Source of the DNA: a virus
Strand: one strand, 5' to 3'
Length of the DNA stretch: 64,000 nucleotides
Virus record (IMG/VR): IMGVR_UViG_3300032215_000682
Location: 1-64,000 of that record
Positions within the stretch are counted from its first letter, which is position 1. Each line of letters starts with the position of its first letter. The notes under the pieces are model-generated. The model worked only from the letters and a program-made list of their open reading frames with translations. It did not search any database and had not been told where the DNA came from. Below, one piece after another: positions 44,301-51,214 of this stretch. Position numbers and translations under genes: made by a program.

Positions 44301-45485
44301 ATTAATATCATCTAATATAGGTTGATCTTTATATTTTATTAAAGCTTGCAAACTCTGTTTATCATTTACAGCTCCATTATATAAATATCTTTGAACATCA
44401 ATAGACCCATCTTTCAATCCTGTTCCATGATTTGTTAATTGTAATTGAGCAAGAGCTTTTATTTCTCCATTCTCATTACCAGCATTTTGCACTTTAATTG
44501 CATTATCTATCCATTTATCTTTTAATGCTTCAGTGTTTAAAAGATTTGTATTCTTTAAAAATTTAACAGAGTTTTCTAAATCTTGATTAGTAGAAGTTAA
44601 ATCATTTAAATCTTGTATAGGATCTAACACTTTCTTACCATCTTCTGATTTAGTAGAAGAAATAGATTTATCTGTAGCAAGTTTAGTTTTTACATTTGTT
44701 AATAATTCATTTAAGGCTTTATAAGCTTTTTCTGAATTTTCTATTGTAGTAGCATTCTGTTTTTGTAAATTTTGTCTAATAACAGGATCTGATTCATCAG
44801 CTATTGCTAATTGTGCAGATGTAGAAGCAGTTTTATGTTTCCACATTTCATTTGTAATCTTAGCAGCCTCATCAGAAAGTTGCTTACTATCATAAACTGG
44901 AGTAGTTTCAGAATAAGTTTTCTTACCATCTTTGTTTACATCCACTTGATAACCTAAACCAGCAGTGTTTATATTATAATATTGTGAAGCATTTTCTAAT
45001 ACTTTTCCTAAATTATCAGAATATGTTGTAGCATCTATACTATTAGAAGGAAGATTAGAATTAGTTAAAAGTTTATTAGTTGTATTTCCTACATTAATAG
45101 TATTAGTAGTAGGTTTTAATAATGAAGTAAATTCATTAACATCTCCTTTGAATCCTTGTTGTTTATTATTTAAATAATGATCTACAATAAATCCAGAAGC
45201 TAATGGAACTGCTAAAGCACTAAATACCATTCCAGCCCAATCTGTCTTCTCTTCTTTTGGTGGAGCAGGTGTAAAAAATTCAGGAAATTTAGAATTAAGT
45301 TCTTCAGGAGTTTTATATTTTCCTGATGAAACTGTTGCTACATAATCATGAGCAGACTTTACTAAATTACTATCTCCATTAAATTCAGGAAATTTAGTAA
45401 GCAAATCTCCATCTGTTAAATATGGTTTTGCTTCTATTGTAGATTTAAAGTCATCTAATGTTTGTTGATTTATATTATTTGGCAT
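32349..45485 (-). CDS. giant virion RNA polymerase with zincin and superfamily 1 helicase domains (4378 aa)
   Basis: Starts 1 nt after the 545-aa gene. A hydrophobic segment near residues 84-103 and further ones around 560-660 could interact with membrane. The YHEAYH zinc-peptidase motif has H-E-x-x-H at 1765-1769. The RNA polymerase core is marked by SDFDIDKVSMY, with the Mg-binding Asp residues at 3152, 3154 and 3156; DFDID is the crAss-like signature in place of the cellular DFDGD. A helicase follows at about 3880-4340. It has Walker A GKAGTGKTT (about 3900), IIIIDEASM (about 3985), GDVGQLPPI, TSHKSQGSTYD and YTALTRPKN, the RecD2/Dda-like SF1 motif set. Crassvirus polymerases are carried in the virion and transcribe early genes. 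The fusion may be cut into parts during assembly. Confidence 0.88.
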   Translation of the reverse strand: MPNNINQQTLDDFKSTIEAKPYLTDGDLLTKFPEFNGDSNLVKSAHDYVATVSSGKYKTPEELNSKFPEFFTPAPPKEEKTDWAGMVFSALAVPLASGFIVDHYLNNKQQGFKGDVNEFTSLLKPTTNTINVGNTTNKLLTNSNLPSNSIDATTYSDNLGKVLENASQYYNINTAGLGYQVDVNKDGKKTYSETTPVYDSKQLSDEAAKITNEMWKHKTASTSAQLAIADESDPVIRQNLQKQNATTIENSEKAYKALNELLTNVKTKLATDKSISSTKSEDGKKVLDPIQDLNDLTSTNQDLENSVKFLKNTNLLNTEALKDKWIDNAIKVQNAGNENGEIKALAQLQLTNHGTGLKDGSIDVQRYLYNGAVNDKQSLQALIKYKDQPILDDINKQLKQFDVLLKDPVNKLSDEGKQQYADLTKMKINLQSKIEEENKYIKRVDDVIKKEIPDLTHYEAHQDYLNNMWENSNWASKVGLGALSLLGGKALMLKKDSGFWGAYAAATNGFTDFSKDGTITLNDGRKASYKEAALLSLWNTGEDTQELQTTRNGQKVNLSQLESVKWKAGTLMPKVDVAGWLYQIGNVGLDMVLIGTPGLAGEGLEEALLGNTIKYQEGLLAKEGTNAFVKAAQYAELGTLQATKYAIGTTTGFILPSVYLFGPEMIKQELDKGLTLNQSTKLGAVRAGIEGLTERIGVDALVNTKLAIAGGEIHDLIKLTDDAVFRKAIERTLESITSKEAAPLLYKFLYKTDRDALKQFAKGFLKTSGAETLEEEMGLFMNHFATKYAQANYKKDYQNTDPLTLENIVNTALQTIATMLPQSTLEGVLGMKNNNTQLQYSQYRVGMSPSIYKSNIDDMVEKGFITKEEADRRNKLVDVYKEIFDRNESWNTLIDSMPHLSDSVKESRKFEIFQNEIKRENLGEAVLLTKNEEKQAEYQEEAANIPTSEETIAKAQEETIPNDYTKSSLEVFNKEYSDANIKKINDPSELDKGLNAIKSEGNIPNISKEYLKNLDEIKTKLENRKLEIEQEKKAALNIDEAIKQAEAIYAKEGTPQEKEDNAIQVLEDFEKRIRESGVVLEDHQKAQIEAAIKNIESRSDIPLEGNINKEEFVKNLKVNDDVQYKGNAYKLGSLPVDNVVTLVDGEHVLNNIPVKELSPFKKVYSQKEIEDINTKAEEGDVSAEELINNDIEIQKGINELHSENIPNEIDVDIDDVEKVLPPPVPASVLHSIGTSVGNLFLKGTTTVDKAFKTAQNSLKQIINKETINDFKVLVLRPSQLIERLGGLEAIKDLFENDYNYWKENGYDTKTKEEIDAIEEKNTHVKLVLVDNAGQIVYFNEKGNVVIEGGIPSIHNVPTIYKDTNGKITGSATEVYDKKTNTIGFKRKDIDEKEEDAATYRQSLEDLEALRKNPPISLISIQRMGMGIVTKFVTEPISTSSFIKNLNGKLEQAEYTLPDLKLFVSTTPSVDRVEGQSYLTDSKYGFNFPISRPYLANVQLQGFIDALIKIGTENNVSKTLNTFEARKAYLDRYVYFDDASINLIKNKNGEAFKINKSFFDGYSVSNIENVKAVGDFYYFNISENNSEAFKTALEHALGQKKLNIKSPENIENFNIPIFTEGKLSFTPANYEKFIIDNTEIYQDVNDNKDSNTLAENGVQAFPGTYMMLDNSNIVPETKQEVKQEIKQKPEKSIDDIFDTLNKDRKLESKFSKTEWNDVKNWWSNSPLSKYIDLNHFINIVNSGAHATFFNNVVTLYNTATPRMLYHEAYHGFSQLFLTKRQKTNLYNELRKKSGVVDVINESGNLVSKSYSQLTNREAEEVLGDNFEEYADSNGTMYFDKDLSKQTIFQKMWNFIKELISPDAIKNVYKQLYKGNFNNVPSLDNALFGKLNKAYTAEDGTIIGSVDVNNYINTIDSIITSGLERRGKMFVLFTADEKDKKKNFDGLYEIARLSIQEKLESKTLPQEQQDKLQFLYDNFNGKLGFEKTYIENSSIFSGIKTEEEIDEEEITSRDGAVEWAEKNKKSAIKQASKQIVFLMSTLSRGELNEFGFPKLLPLSTTWYRLQSQTQGITDPVEMYDVIVKLGNTYPEYKQLVNNDKDGTQRLPKLENYPDFNIKQISLLQSFIQAFSKPKIDLYEGVYDVTKGGFGFYNTKSATKAIDKLGAYYTANFKTIEESSYIIKNNIGENVLDVASVNKDFGVVKDGVTYLKKDKATRIAFIKSLGIDLSDVTINSKAFNDLITDNRDTLNQIFNGMNHLNSYGEKITSPIKDISGVASVIKEFKYKSEATNIDALLQIEVDATNEWQEDMAMLPSGDMKSQYSQFSKTSLIYAEINNKEKYPHLDDFIKVFPEYSVEASPTLYYTLWMNSLFQIRNEDGSIIKGEEFGKRRNSEIELIDIGGFKTKTDRDTVGNKTTDLFSVDKIFYDINSFFANNIVEHMRYGDKGSAFGTQIKYNTTNSNYPVAISEFDGELIPSPVQYIFEDYLKGTILEIQRYNKIYLKAKEEKGITIAKYDKTGNGFRMFTDILPEEIKQQILENINNNVDDIFKDIDIKLYLEKFFKDRVEVLKDKIRQGITNKGNFLSDEIGIKDTKGLSYSDALNAFVVSNYIYNYEQMMFINGDVTQFKSPEDVHKRLSADSATGDFSVMSPIIKYYLNATGREQEQHLFNKKSQVEEFYKSVVLKDREIISNYLKDYLNTVIKNSGKELNAEELINMDIDEAKEALKDAPFNIFNTLKAFKEVNETDALGLCTLDFYRNFKIIIGQWNDLAEKAYIKAAKGIELSNDELYYFVPIKAQYSGTIANTEQHFGQEMRIDAFDKFALIPMIPTAIKGKPLEGFNDKLVKENIGYGIFESGSKKAALQNNGEYENFENREVPYLTNDKYFHYLKEQVYIEPKVKPNIIFATQFNKLFNVDMFAEGKPISEKIGAISAKYNAARQQLVDIELKKVRKELGIRGENEPINFKALASLLQKEFKTKDVPDNIQDFIRTDNEGNLVYSLDSSLARQQITNILLSIVNNRLIKNKLNGDNFVQTAFTGWDKDSTLKLYEIKERENGEKYVSKMQVKVSINKFKPLLKLVDEIDEGKALIALNQLLKDEEWVKEHEAELTMVGVRIPVQGANSMLNCIVQEFLPASTGSLIVFPSEITAIAGSDFDIDKVSMYIPNFKEDGKLPRFNKKSSGEKINDRVLESFPGFVRQDVRDILESAENKKERDEQIEKYIIELYEHFSSIRDKSDAIHVKITALKQVLDKGIEEYTKDLPSTNKKSILQNEMISLLSESLEQPEMFESLITPNSTSVLKPLADEIKKIVGRGEKVGYSTLFDYSTQINQFEANLVGKKSLGIAAKNNTFSQLFKQHNVFLNNFFKYADGRVENKILLKHNFIQNGPYKNISLAKEYDANGEYKISEIISQFMNGFVDVAKDAWVFDLGATFEATPTLLYLNHAGVPIREAIYLVNQSIIREYLALKKLKNFQMGKLLNSLYQNNNFTDKKIKEILQAKFPVKEAIVQSSDIYNEETLKENISKSSNKTQRAYLEHYIELEQQAQGLRELTSALDFDTANLSSVFAAFEKEELYQQVLSKNIFNKEGIEAIKKDSVISMLDMNDFVKKNFTKFFKLVELPQVNEFLLSKINDASFGNKEVFESRFKNDLIGYAYNAFGNSFQTIRPQFNGEMINRLNTLLKDQPELIKKYSILKNLVGNTSTLRKDIVNLKLKSEIRETNDVNLAIDEIKKGLLDDNLEVREFFKDYISFAFIQSGLQKSPLYMTNLLPTEQISNEIEKVLPLMKEIVENNGALEEWYDKYFVPNNAQIIKPKVKRGLGLIKTVTQDGKKITVHTYPDEAYRLKTPVKIEIKSQEQKYIEETKNATPVNNVKLNPEQEIAVKGAIDFIKNGNPKEYYVIEGKAGTGKTTIAEQIVREFPNSATYVAALSHKAKSVIREKFRKSKIFARFESIASLLGQSMNLENGIFEAPQKGKSVPIENADIIIIDEASMINEQAMELIFEKKSKNSKVIFLGDVGQLPPIRTVENSYYKDKKELLSKKSPVFEGKNKSKLLERVRQGEDSPILPFADHFWENSQKNTPDENPAKERKNIISDKGALIFTNSFNDIKQDVLESFKEAINTNNPNHIKVVTYKNNTRQSINKFVHDSIFGVNSPEYNPNELIIFNDAYGDIENSFESQISTVSLPKRDGYDLSYVSAIILLEDVPREIDVIMSKDKEKYAELVSQKFKRAFALKGSPEYRNALEEAWGFKNKYAKIDYGYAITSHKSQGSTYDIVVVDEKDIMSVGPISNKEKSESIYTALTRPKNIAIVISSLKVEDSDVKIEELNSKYDNDKTKIPNLEIEDDIDQENISNNEDILPEEKTNENIEEEENPGCVVPF

Positions 45486-45486
45486 A

Positions 45487-47124
45487 TTATCTTACTGTTC
45501 CTTTATTTATTTGTGTATTATTAGAAGAAGCTGTTTTAGTTGCTGGTTTTAATCTATCTCCTATTGTAGCAGCAAAACTATTAATATCTATTGGAGTAGA
45601 AGCTTCAGTGTCCCATACATGTCCTTTAATACTATAAGTGATTTTATCTCCCTCAAGTTTTACTTTTGTCACTTCATCATCTTTTGGAATATTAAATTCT
45701 GCTTTATATTCAGGATCATTTAACCATTCTTGAATAGTTTTATTAACACTAGCTTGTACATCTGTAGATTTAGCACTAAGATTTTCAGCATTTTTTAATA
45801 GATTATTAAATTCTGCAACTTTTGGATTATTAGAAGTGTTAGCTAATTTTTTAATTTCAGCTTTAGTTTGTAATAGATTTTTCTGTCTTTGTTCTATTAT
45901 ATCTGAATGAGCTTGTGCTTTTTCTAATTCTAAATCATTAGTTCTTGTTGCAGCTTCTTGAGCAGCTTTTAGTCCTTTAGGTGTATGTATTCCATTAATA
46001 ATTAATGAAGGATCTGTAGCTTCACCAGTGGCAGGATTTAATGCTCCAGGTATAATTCTATCAGCCACTTGTTCTTGTATATGTTTACCAATAGCAAGTT
46101 TTTGCTCATAATCTTTTAGTCTATATGCTTCTTCTTTGTGAGATTTTAATGTAGAATAAGCATATGACTGAGCATTATCTAATGCATAATTATTCAATGT
46201 TTGTTCCATTAAATCATTTTTATATTTATTAACATCAGGATCTTTTGCCATTTTTGCCCATTGAGCATATTGAGCTTCAGCTTTTTGAGCATCTAAAATA
46301 TGTGTTTTATATCCCACCATATCATGCTTACTTGCAGCAATATTAGCAAGTCCATAAGCATTTTGAGCATTAGTACCAGCATCACTAGCCATTTTTCCAT
46401 AATCCATTCTAGCTGTGTTTTCCCAAGGTGTATTCTGATGTTCAAAATTAAATTTTCTTTGAAATTCAGCATAAGCTTGTGGGTCATTTTGAAACCTTCT
46501 TTTAATATTAGCTGCTAATGCTGCTTGATATTTAGTTTCAGTTTCATCAGTGTAGAGTCCACTGGCATCAGGTTTAAATTCATTAGTGGCATGTGTCTCT
46601 TTAGCTGCTTCATCTAATATTTTATTAAAATCAGCACTCTTATAAATATCTCCACTAAAATCATAATTTTTAATGTATTTTCCTTGTGCTATATAATTTT
46701 GATATTTTTGTAAAGGAAGAGCATTCCATGCACTAACAGTTTCACCTTTTTCTGTTAAATCATTATATTTTTTTAACTTTTGATGATAATCATTACCTCT
46801 TTGTACAACATTCTGAAAATCAGGATTTGATGTAATAGAATTAATATTTTGCTTAATTTGAGCTTGAACATTGCTGTTAGACAAATCATTAGAAGCTAGT
46901 CCATTAACACTTTCTGTTAATTTTTGTAAAGCTTGATTTTTAATATCAGTGTCAGCTCCAGGCAATGTAGGCATATTAGCTATATTATCTAATTGAGCTG
47001 TAAGATTATTAGCAGCTTTATCTGCCTGATCTTTTTGATGCATCACCCCATGAGCAAGAATATCTAAACTCACTGGAGGTACATATTGTGGAGAATTCTG
47101 TATTAGCTGACTTGAATAGTTCAT
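45487..47124 (-). CDS. helical cargo-type virion protein (545 aa)
   Basis: Almost entirely alpha-helical and polar, rich in Ala, Asn, Gln and Lys, with repeated aromatic-free helices (DQADKAANNLTAQLDNIANM; LEKAQAHSDIIEQRQKNLLQ). A small beta-rich domain sits at about 470-520 (KVKLEGDKITYSIKGHVWD). It lies directly before the RNA polymerase giant and has its own promoter. In crAss-like phages a helical protein in this place is an internal cargo protein stored in the tail or capsid; the assignment here rests on position and composition. Confidence 0.65.
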   Translation of the reverse strand: MNYSSQLIQNSPQYVPPVSLDILAHGVMHQKDQADKAANNLTAQLDNIANMPTLPGADTDIKNQALQKLTESVNGLASNDLSNSNVQAQIKQNINSITSNPDFQNVVQRGNDYHQKLKKYNDLTEKGETVSAWNALPLQKYQNYIAQGKYIKNYDFSGDIYKSADFNKILDEAAKETHATNEFKPDASGLYTDETETKYQAALAANIKRRFQNDPQAYAEFQRKFNFEHQNTPWENTARMDYGKMASDAGTNAQNAYGLANIAASKHDMVGYKTHILDAQKAEAQYAQWAKMAKDPDVNKYKNDLMEQTLNNYALDNAQSYAYSTLKSHKEEAYRLKDYEQKLAIGKHIQEQVADRIIPGALNPATGEATDPSLIINGIHTPKGLKAAQEAATRTNDLELEKAQAHSDIIEQRQKNLLQTKAEIKKLANTSNNPKVAEFNNLLKNAENLSAKSTDVQASVNKTIQEWLNDPEYKAEFNIPKDDEVTKVKLEGDKITYSIKGHVWDTEASTPIDINSFAATIGDRLKPATKTASSNNTQINKGTVR

Positions 47125-47151
47125 AAATTTTTATATATATTATATATAACA

Positions 47152-47183
47152 CAAAGATAATAAAAATAAATGAATATTCCTAA
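47152..47183 (-). promoter_or_regulatory. TTAGGAA-N17-TATCTTTG promoter
   Basis: On the minus strand TTAGGAA (47183-47177), 17 nt, TATCTTTG (47159-47152), 27 nt before ATG 47124. Upstream it also has TTCACATAA 10 nt before TATTAGGAA, an arrangement shared exactly with the promoter at 59.9 kb. It should drive the cargo protein, RNA polymerase and 3212-aa genes together. Confidence 0.75.
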
Positions 47184-47209
47184 TATCTCAGTGTTTTATG
47201 TGAATTTAA

Positions 47210-50158
47210 TTATTTTTTTAATTTTTTCTTTAACATTCCACCATATTTCTTCTTTTCAACAGTTTTAGTACTCACTTCACCTTTAGCATTTCTACTAGTG
47301 GTGTTAGTTACATCTGCTGAAGCATTATATGGAGCTGTCATTCCTGGAGCCATCCATTGAAATGTAGAATTAGGAGAATTACCATAGACATCTTGAATAT
47401 ATTTAGCAGAAGCATTATAAGCATTAGCATTATACATATTCTGTGTAGAAGCATTAGCATCAAATCTTTTCTGACTATCAATAACACCTTTACCTTTATT
47501 AATTAAGTCCATAAATCTATTTCTTTCTTGTAAATTTTGTTGGTCTACAGCAGAAAGTTCTCTAGCATTGAATTCATCAACACCTATCTTACCTTGTTGT
47601 GCTCTATTAAAATTATCACTATATATTCCTTGTTTAGCTCTCCATGTATTAGCAAAAGATTGAGCACTATTAGCAAGTCCCATAGGGGATGTATCTAAAC
47701 CTTTAGTTGTAACTCTAAATCCTCTATTAGCTTCTGCAATAGCAGGTTCTATATCTGTAGGTCTATAATTAATTAAATGAGGATTTAGTTGACTAGTTTG
47801 TAATGGGTCTTCTTGATATGTGTTCATTACAGGAAAAGGAAGTCCATTAAAATTCATTCCATTAGATTTTTGTCCAGAAGTTCCTTTAATTTTATTTACA
47901 TTAAAATTAGCTTTATCATTTGGTGATACAGGTGTAGTAGGTGTAACAGTCTCATCTTTTAACTCATTAATATTAGGAAATCTATAATCCCAAAGACCAT
48001 CTTTAAATCCAGCAAGTTTTTGATTATCTGTATAATTACTTCCTATTGGATTTTTGTAATAAGGGTCATTAAATGCTTCTCCTTTAGCTCCATATAATTT
48101 AACACCAAAGTCTGTCATAGGTTGATGTCCCATATATTCAGCAGTTTGCTTAGGGTATGTAGAAGCCATCCAATTTTGTAATGATGCTATATCTTTAGCA
48201 CCTTTATAACCTTTAGCAATAGCATCTTGATATATATGATCTACATTTTCATAACTACCTGTAGGCCCAAATTGTCCTGTTATTGTTGGAAATAGTCTTT
48301 GAAATGGAGCTTCTACATTTACATTATTTGTTTCTTCAATATTAAAAGGATTTGTTGGAGAAACATTATTATTTACATTTAAATTATAAGGAATTATATT
48401 AGGATTTTGTCCATAATATGTACCATCATTATTTACTTCATTTCCTTTTAGTAATGTTTTTCCACCTTCTTTATATTTAGAAATAAAACCTCCAACAGCT
48501 TTTTTCATTCCTTTAAATTCTCCTATTCCATTATGCATTTTAAATGCTTGTTGAATATTATAAATATTGTCAACTTTTTCATTTTTTATTTTTAAATTTA
48601 AATTAGCTGTATTTCTTTCAATAGAGTCAGCATATTTATTATTTAAATTCTCAACATCACTTTCTGTAGAGTATTTTTTAGCTTCTTCTGCAAAAGATTT
48701 TTCTTTTTTATTAGGCATAAACTGAAATTTTAGTCTATCTGATAATACTTTTGTATTAGGAGCATTAACTGGTATACCACCTTGCTCATGTTTAGGGCCT
48801 TGCATATCATTTATAAGACCTTCTGGTGATTGAATAGTTTCTCCACCTTCTATTTCAGAATTACTATTTCTTCTAGTAGTTCTAAAATCATTTACATTAA
48901 ACATCTTTGGAAGTTTGTTTGTAATAGAAGGAAGTGTTTCTTCTGATAATTGTTCTTTTGGAATGCCATTTTCATTTTCTTCTATTTCTCCACCAGTGTC
49001 ATATTTTATTTTACCACCATTGTGAAACTGTAAAGGCTTTCCTGTCTTAGCATCAAAATACTCCATTTCTCCACTTTCACCATCTTGCTTAGGTCTTGAA
49101 AAGTATTTTGGATATTGAGGTTGCATTTTAGGTACTTCATACTTACCTAAGATTGGTTGCTGTGTATTATCTCCTTGTGGAAATGGTTGAGTTATAGATT
49201 GTATGTTATTTTGAGGTCTGTTTTGTTTTTTTACTAGTTCAGATGTATATGATTTTTCAAGAGTATTGTTTTTTAATCCATTATAAGAATTAGTAATAGT
49301 TGTATAAGAAGGCTCATATTTTTGTGGAGATTTATTATTTTGTACTAAATTATAAGTAGCAAAATGTTCTCCATTTTGGTCATATACTGGATGATTATAA
49401 ACATTTTTATTTATAGAACCATTATCAAAAGTTTGAGTATTACCACCATCTCCATATTTAATAGTTCCTCCATAAGCATTAAAAAGCCCTTGTTTCATTT
49501 CTCCATGTAAATCATTTGGTGTGAAATTGGAGAATCCATCTCTAAGACTACCATCTAATTGAGAAAATAATTGATTATTATCATAGTTTTTAGTATATCT
49601 ATTCTGCATTGTATCACCAACAGCTTTAGCTATTCCTTTAGTGAAATCCTTTCCAGCAGATATTCCTTGTCCTATTCCTTGTGCAGGTGTTTCAGCATTA
49701 ATAGAATTAATTGTATGCATTCCTGCTGTAGTAAAATAATCTCCATGTCCTGACATTGGAAGAGAATATATTCCTTTTCCATATGGAGATTTTGTATTAT
49801 TTTTCTGATTAATTAATCCTTGAAAATCTATATTAGGAGCTGGTAATGGTATTCCAGAATTATCCACTCTATTTGCAGGATTTGCAGGATCATCAGGGAG
49901 ATTGGAATAAGGATTATCATCTTCTCTTGGTAGAGGCATAAAACCACCTTCACCATATTTTTTAGCAAATTCTAATAGATGTTTATCATATATGGGATCA
50001 CCTGAAATAAGTCCTCCTTCTGCTTTTTTATGAAAACCATGATGTTTTTTCAAAGTTTTAGCTAATGCTTTCCTTTTAGGAGTACATGTTGATTTTGTCA
50101 TTGGGGTACAATATCCTTTATGTTTAGGATTTATACCCATAAATTCTTTCTTTGACAT
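47210..50158 (-). CDS. 982-aa virion protein with repeated GG motifs
   Basis: Proline-, asparagine- and glycine-rich protein with long low-complexity stretches. Short K/Y-x-GG elements recur along its length: KAEGGL (about 50), KYGEGGF (about 70), YGGTIKYGDGG (about 225-235), NGGKIKYDTGG (about 385-395), EQGGIPV (about 456), VGGFISKYKEGGK (about 565-577) and KKYGGMLKKK at the C-terminus. The EGGETIQSPEGLINDMQGP and KHEQGGIPV segment is a pattern I associate with structural proteins of Bacteroidetes phages. It precedes the cargo and polymerase genes, so it is probably a virion or ejection protein. Its basic ends could bind DNA. Confidence 0.65.
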   Translation of the reverse strand: MSKKEFMGINPKHKGYCTPMTKSTCTPKRKALAKTLKKHHGFHKKAEGGLISGDPIYDKHLLEFAKKYGEGGFMPLPREDDNPYSNLPDDPANPANRVDNSGIPLPAPNIDFQGLINQKNNTKSPYGKGIYSLPMSGHGDYFTTAGMHTINSINAETPAQGIGQGISAGKDFTKGIAKAVGDTMQNRYTKNYDNNQLFSQLDGSLRDGFSNFTPNDLHGEMKQGLFNAYGGTIKYGDGGNTQTFDNGSINKNVYNHPVYDQNGEHFATYNLVQNNKSPQKYEPSYTTITNSYNGLKNNTLEKSYTSELVKKQNRPQNNIQSITQPFPQGDNTQQPILGKYEVPKMQPQYPKYFSRPKQDGESGEMEYFDAKTGKPLQFHNGGKIKYDTGGEIEENENGIPKEQLSEETLPSITNKLPKMFNVNDFRTTRRNSNSEIEGGETIQSPEGLINDMQGPKHEQGGIPVNAPNTKVLSDRLKFQFMPNKKEKSFAEEAKKYSTESDVENLNNKYADSIERNTANLNLKIKNEKVDNIYNIQQAFKMHNGIGEFKGMKKAVGGFISKYKEGGKTLLKGNEVNNDGTYYGQNPNIIPYNLNVNNNVSPTNPFNIEETNNVNVEAPFQRLFPTITGQFGPTGSYENVDHIYQDAIAKGYKGAKDIASLQNWMASTYPKQTAEYMGHQPMTDFGVKLYGAKGEAFNDPYYKNPIGSNYTDNQKLAGFKDGLWDYRFPNINELKDETVTPTTPVSPNDKANFNVNKIKGTSGQKSNGMNFNGLPFPVMNTYQEDPLQTSQLNPHLINYRPTDIEPAIAEANRGFRVTTKGLDTSPMGLANSAQSFANTWRAKQGIYSDNFNRAQQGKIGVDEFNARELSAVDQQNLQERNRFMDLINKGKGVIDSQKRFDANASTQNMYNANAYNASAKYIQDVYGNSPNSTFQWMAPGMTAPYNASADVTNTTSRNAKGEVSTKTVEKKKYGGMLKKKLKK

Positions 50159-50159
50159 T

Positions 50160-50777
50160 TTAATTATTTTTAATTATTTCTTGACAATAATATTTTAATT
50201 CATCTAAATTTAAATCACTTTTCATTTGATTTATTACCATACATACTAATTGGACATTATCTTTTAAATATCCTTTATTAGAATCTATTCTATCAACACT
50301 AACATTTGTATATATTCTACCTTTACCCATTAAATAGGTCATTTGTATTTTACTAATAGCACATAAACCTTTTTAAGATTCCCATAACTTTAATAAAAAA
50401 TCTTGTTTAAAATCTATTAAATGTCCAGATTTTTTTGCTCTTTCTCTCAATCCACAAAACCTTTCCAATAACATTCTTTGAAGATTATTTGGTCTATTTG
50501 AAATAAGTCTTTGTTTTCTTTGTAATTCTTTACAAATCTTACATCTTGTACTCCTATTATTTCTATAAGATTTTTTAGGATCTACACTAAAAAATTCTTC
50601 ATCTTTAGTTTCTCCACAACTTAAACATAATAATTTTCCATCACAATAATGTTTTTCTTTATTTCTAATTAAAGATCTACAATTATTACAAATTAAAGAA
50701 AATCCTCCTACACAATTTTTACATTTATAAAATTTTGAAAATTCTTTTTCTATATTACATTGACTACACACTTTCAT
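50160..50777 (-). pseudogene. HNH homing-endonuclease gene broken by an in-frame TAA
   Basis: The first part (50777-50373) encodes a zinc-finger-rich head with MKVCSQCNIEKEFSKFY, CKNC, CNNC, CLSC and CKIC, ending at LLKLWES-stop. The same frame continues after the TAA as KGLCAISKIQMTYLMGKGRI, then VSVDRIDSNKGYLKDNVQLVC and MVINQMKSDLNLDEL. That second part is the standard HNH end of phage homing endonucleases. A CAA-to-TAA change at 50373-50375 is enough to explain the break, since LWESQKGLC is what the family would have. The gene sits between virion genes, a typical homing site. The second half could still be translated from ATG 50342. Confidence 0.85.
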
Positions 50778-50801
50778 ATATGAATTTTATTTTTCATTAT
50801 T

Positions 50802-51203
50802 TTAGCTTAAAGAGAGTAAATATAAAGTTTCATTAATTAAATTCTCTACAGAATCTAACTCATTTTGAATAGGTGTATTATTTCTATCAAATACTATATA
50901 TCTTTGTACTTTGACATATTGCAATACTTCTTTTAAATATGTTAAAGGATTAGCATTTTCATACTGTGCTATAGGAAAATCTTTATATCCTGATAAATGT
51001 GCTCCTAACATTCCAGATGATTTTTCTGCTATACTATCTGTTAGTTCTAATATTTCATCATAAAAAGAATTCATGGCTTTATGAGTTGCAAAGCTATTAG
51101 TTTTTAAATGAAGTATGTGAGAGATTGTTCTACATGCAAATAAATAGCTAATAAACTCAGCTACTTTTGATGTATTCTTTTTTTCTATAAATTTGATTTC
51201 CAT
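50802..51203 (-). CDS. helical late protein (133 aa), DUF5856-like
   Basis: All-helical, reading MEIKFIEKKNTSKVAEFISY through HILHLKTNSFATHKAMNSFYDEILELTDSIAEKSSG, and then a helix YLKEVLQYVKVQRYI. The H-x-x-H and E/D spacing in the first two helices is reminiscent of ferritin/Dps-like four-helix proteins, and I associate the family with DUF5856 found in crAss-like phages next to the lysozyme. This match is from memory and is tentative. It lies 11 nt after the lysozyme gene. Confidence 0.6.
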   Translation of the reverse strand: MEIKFIEKKNTSKVAEFISYLFACRTISHILHLKTNSFATHKAMNSFYDEILELTDSIAEKSSGMLGAHLSGYKDFPIAQYENANPLTYLKEVLQYVKVQRYIVFDRNNTPIQNELDSVENLINETLYLLSLS

Positions 51204-51214
51204 TATTATTAATT

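Noticed and set aside
49571-49753. Plus-strand frame opposite the 982-aa gene
   Set aside because: Short, antisense, hydrophobic shadow composition and no regulatory signal.
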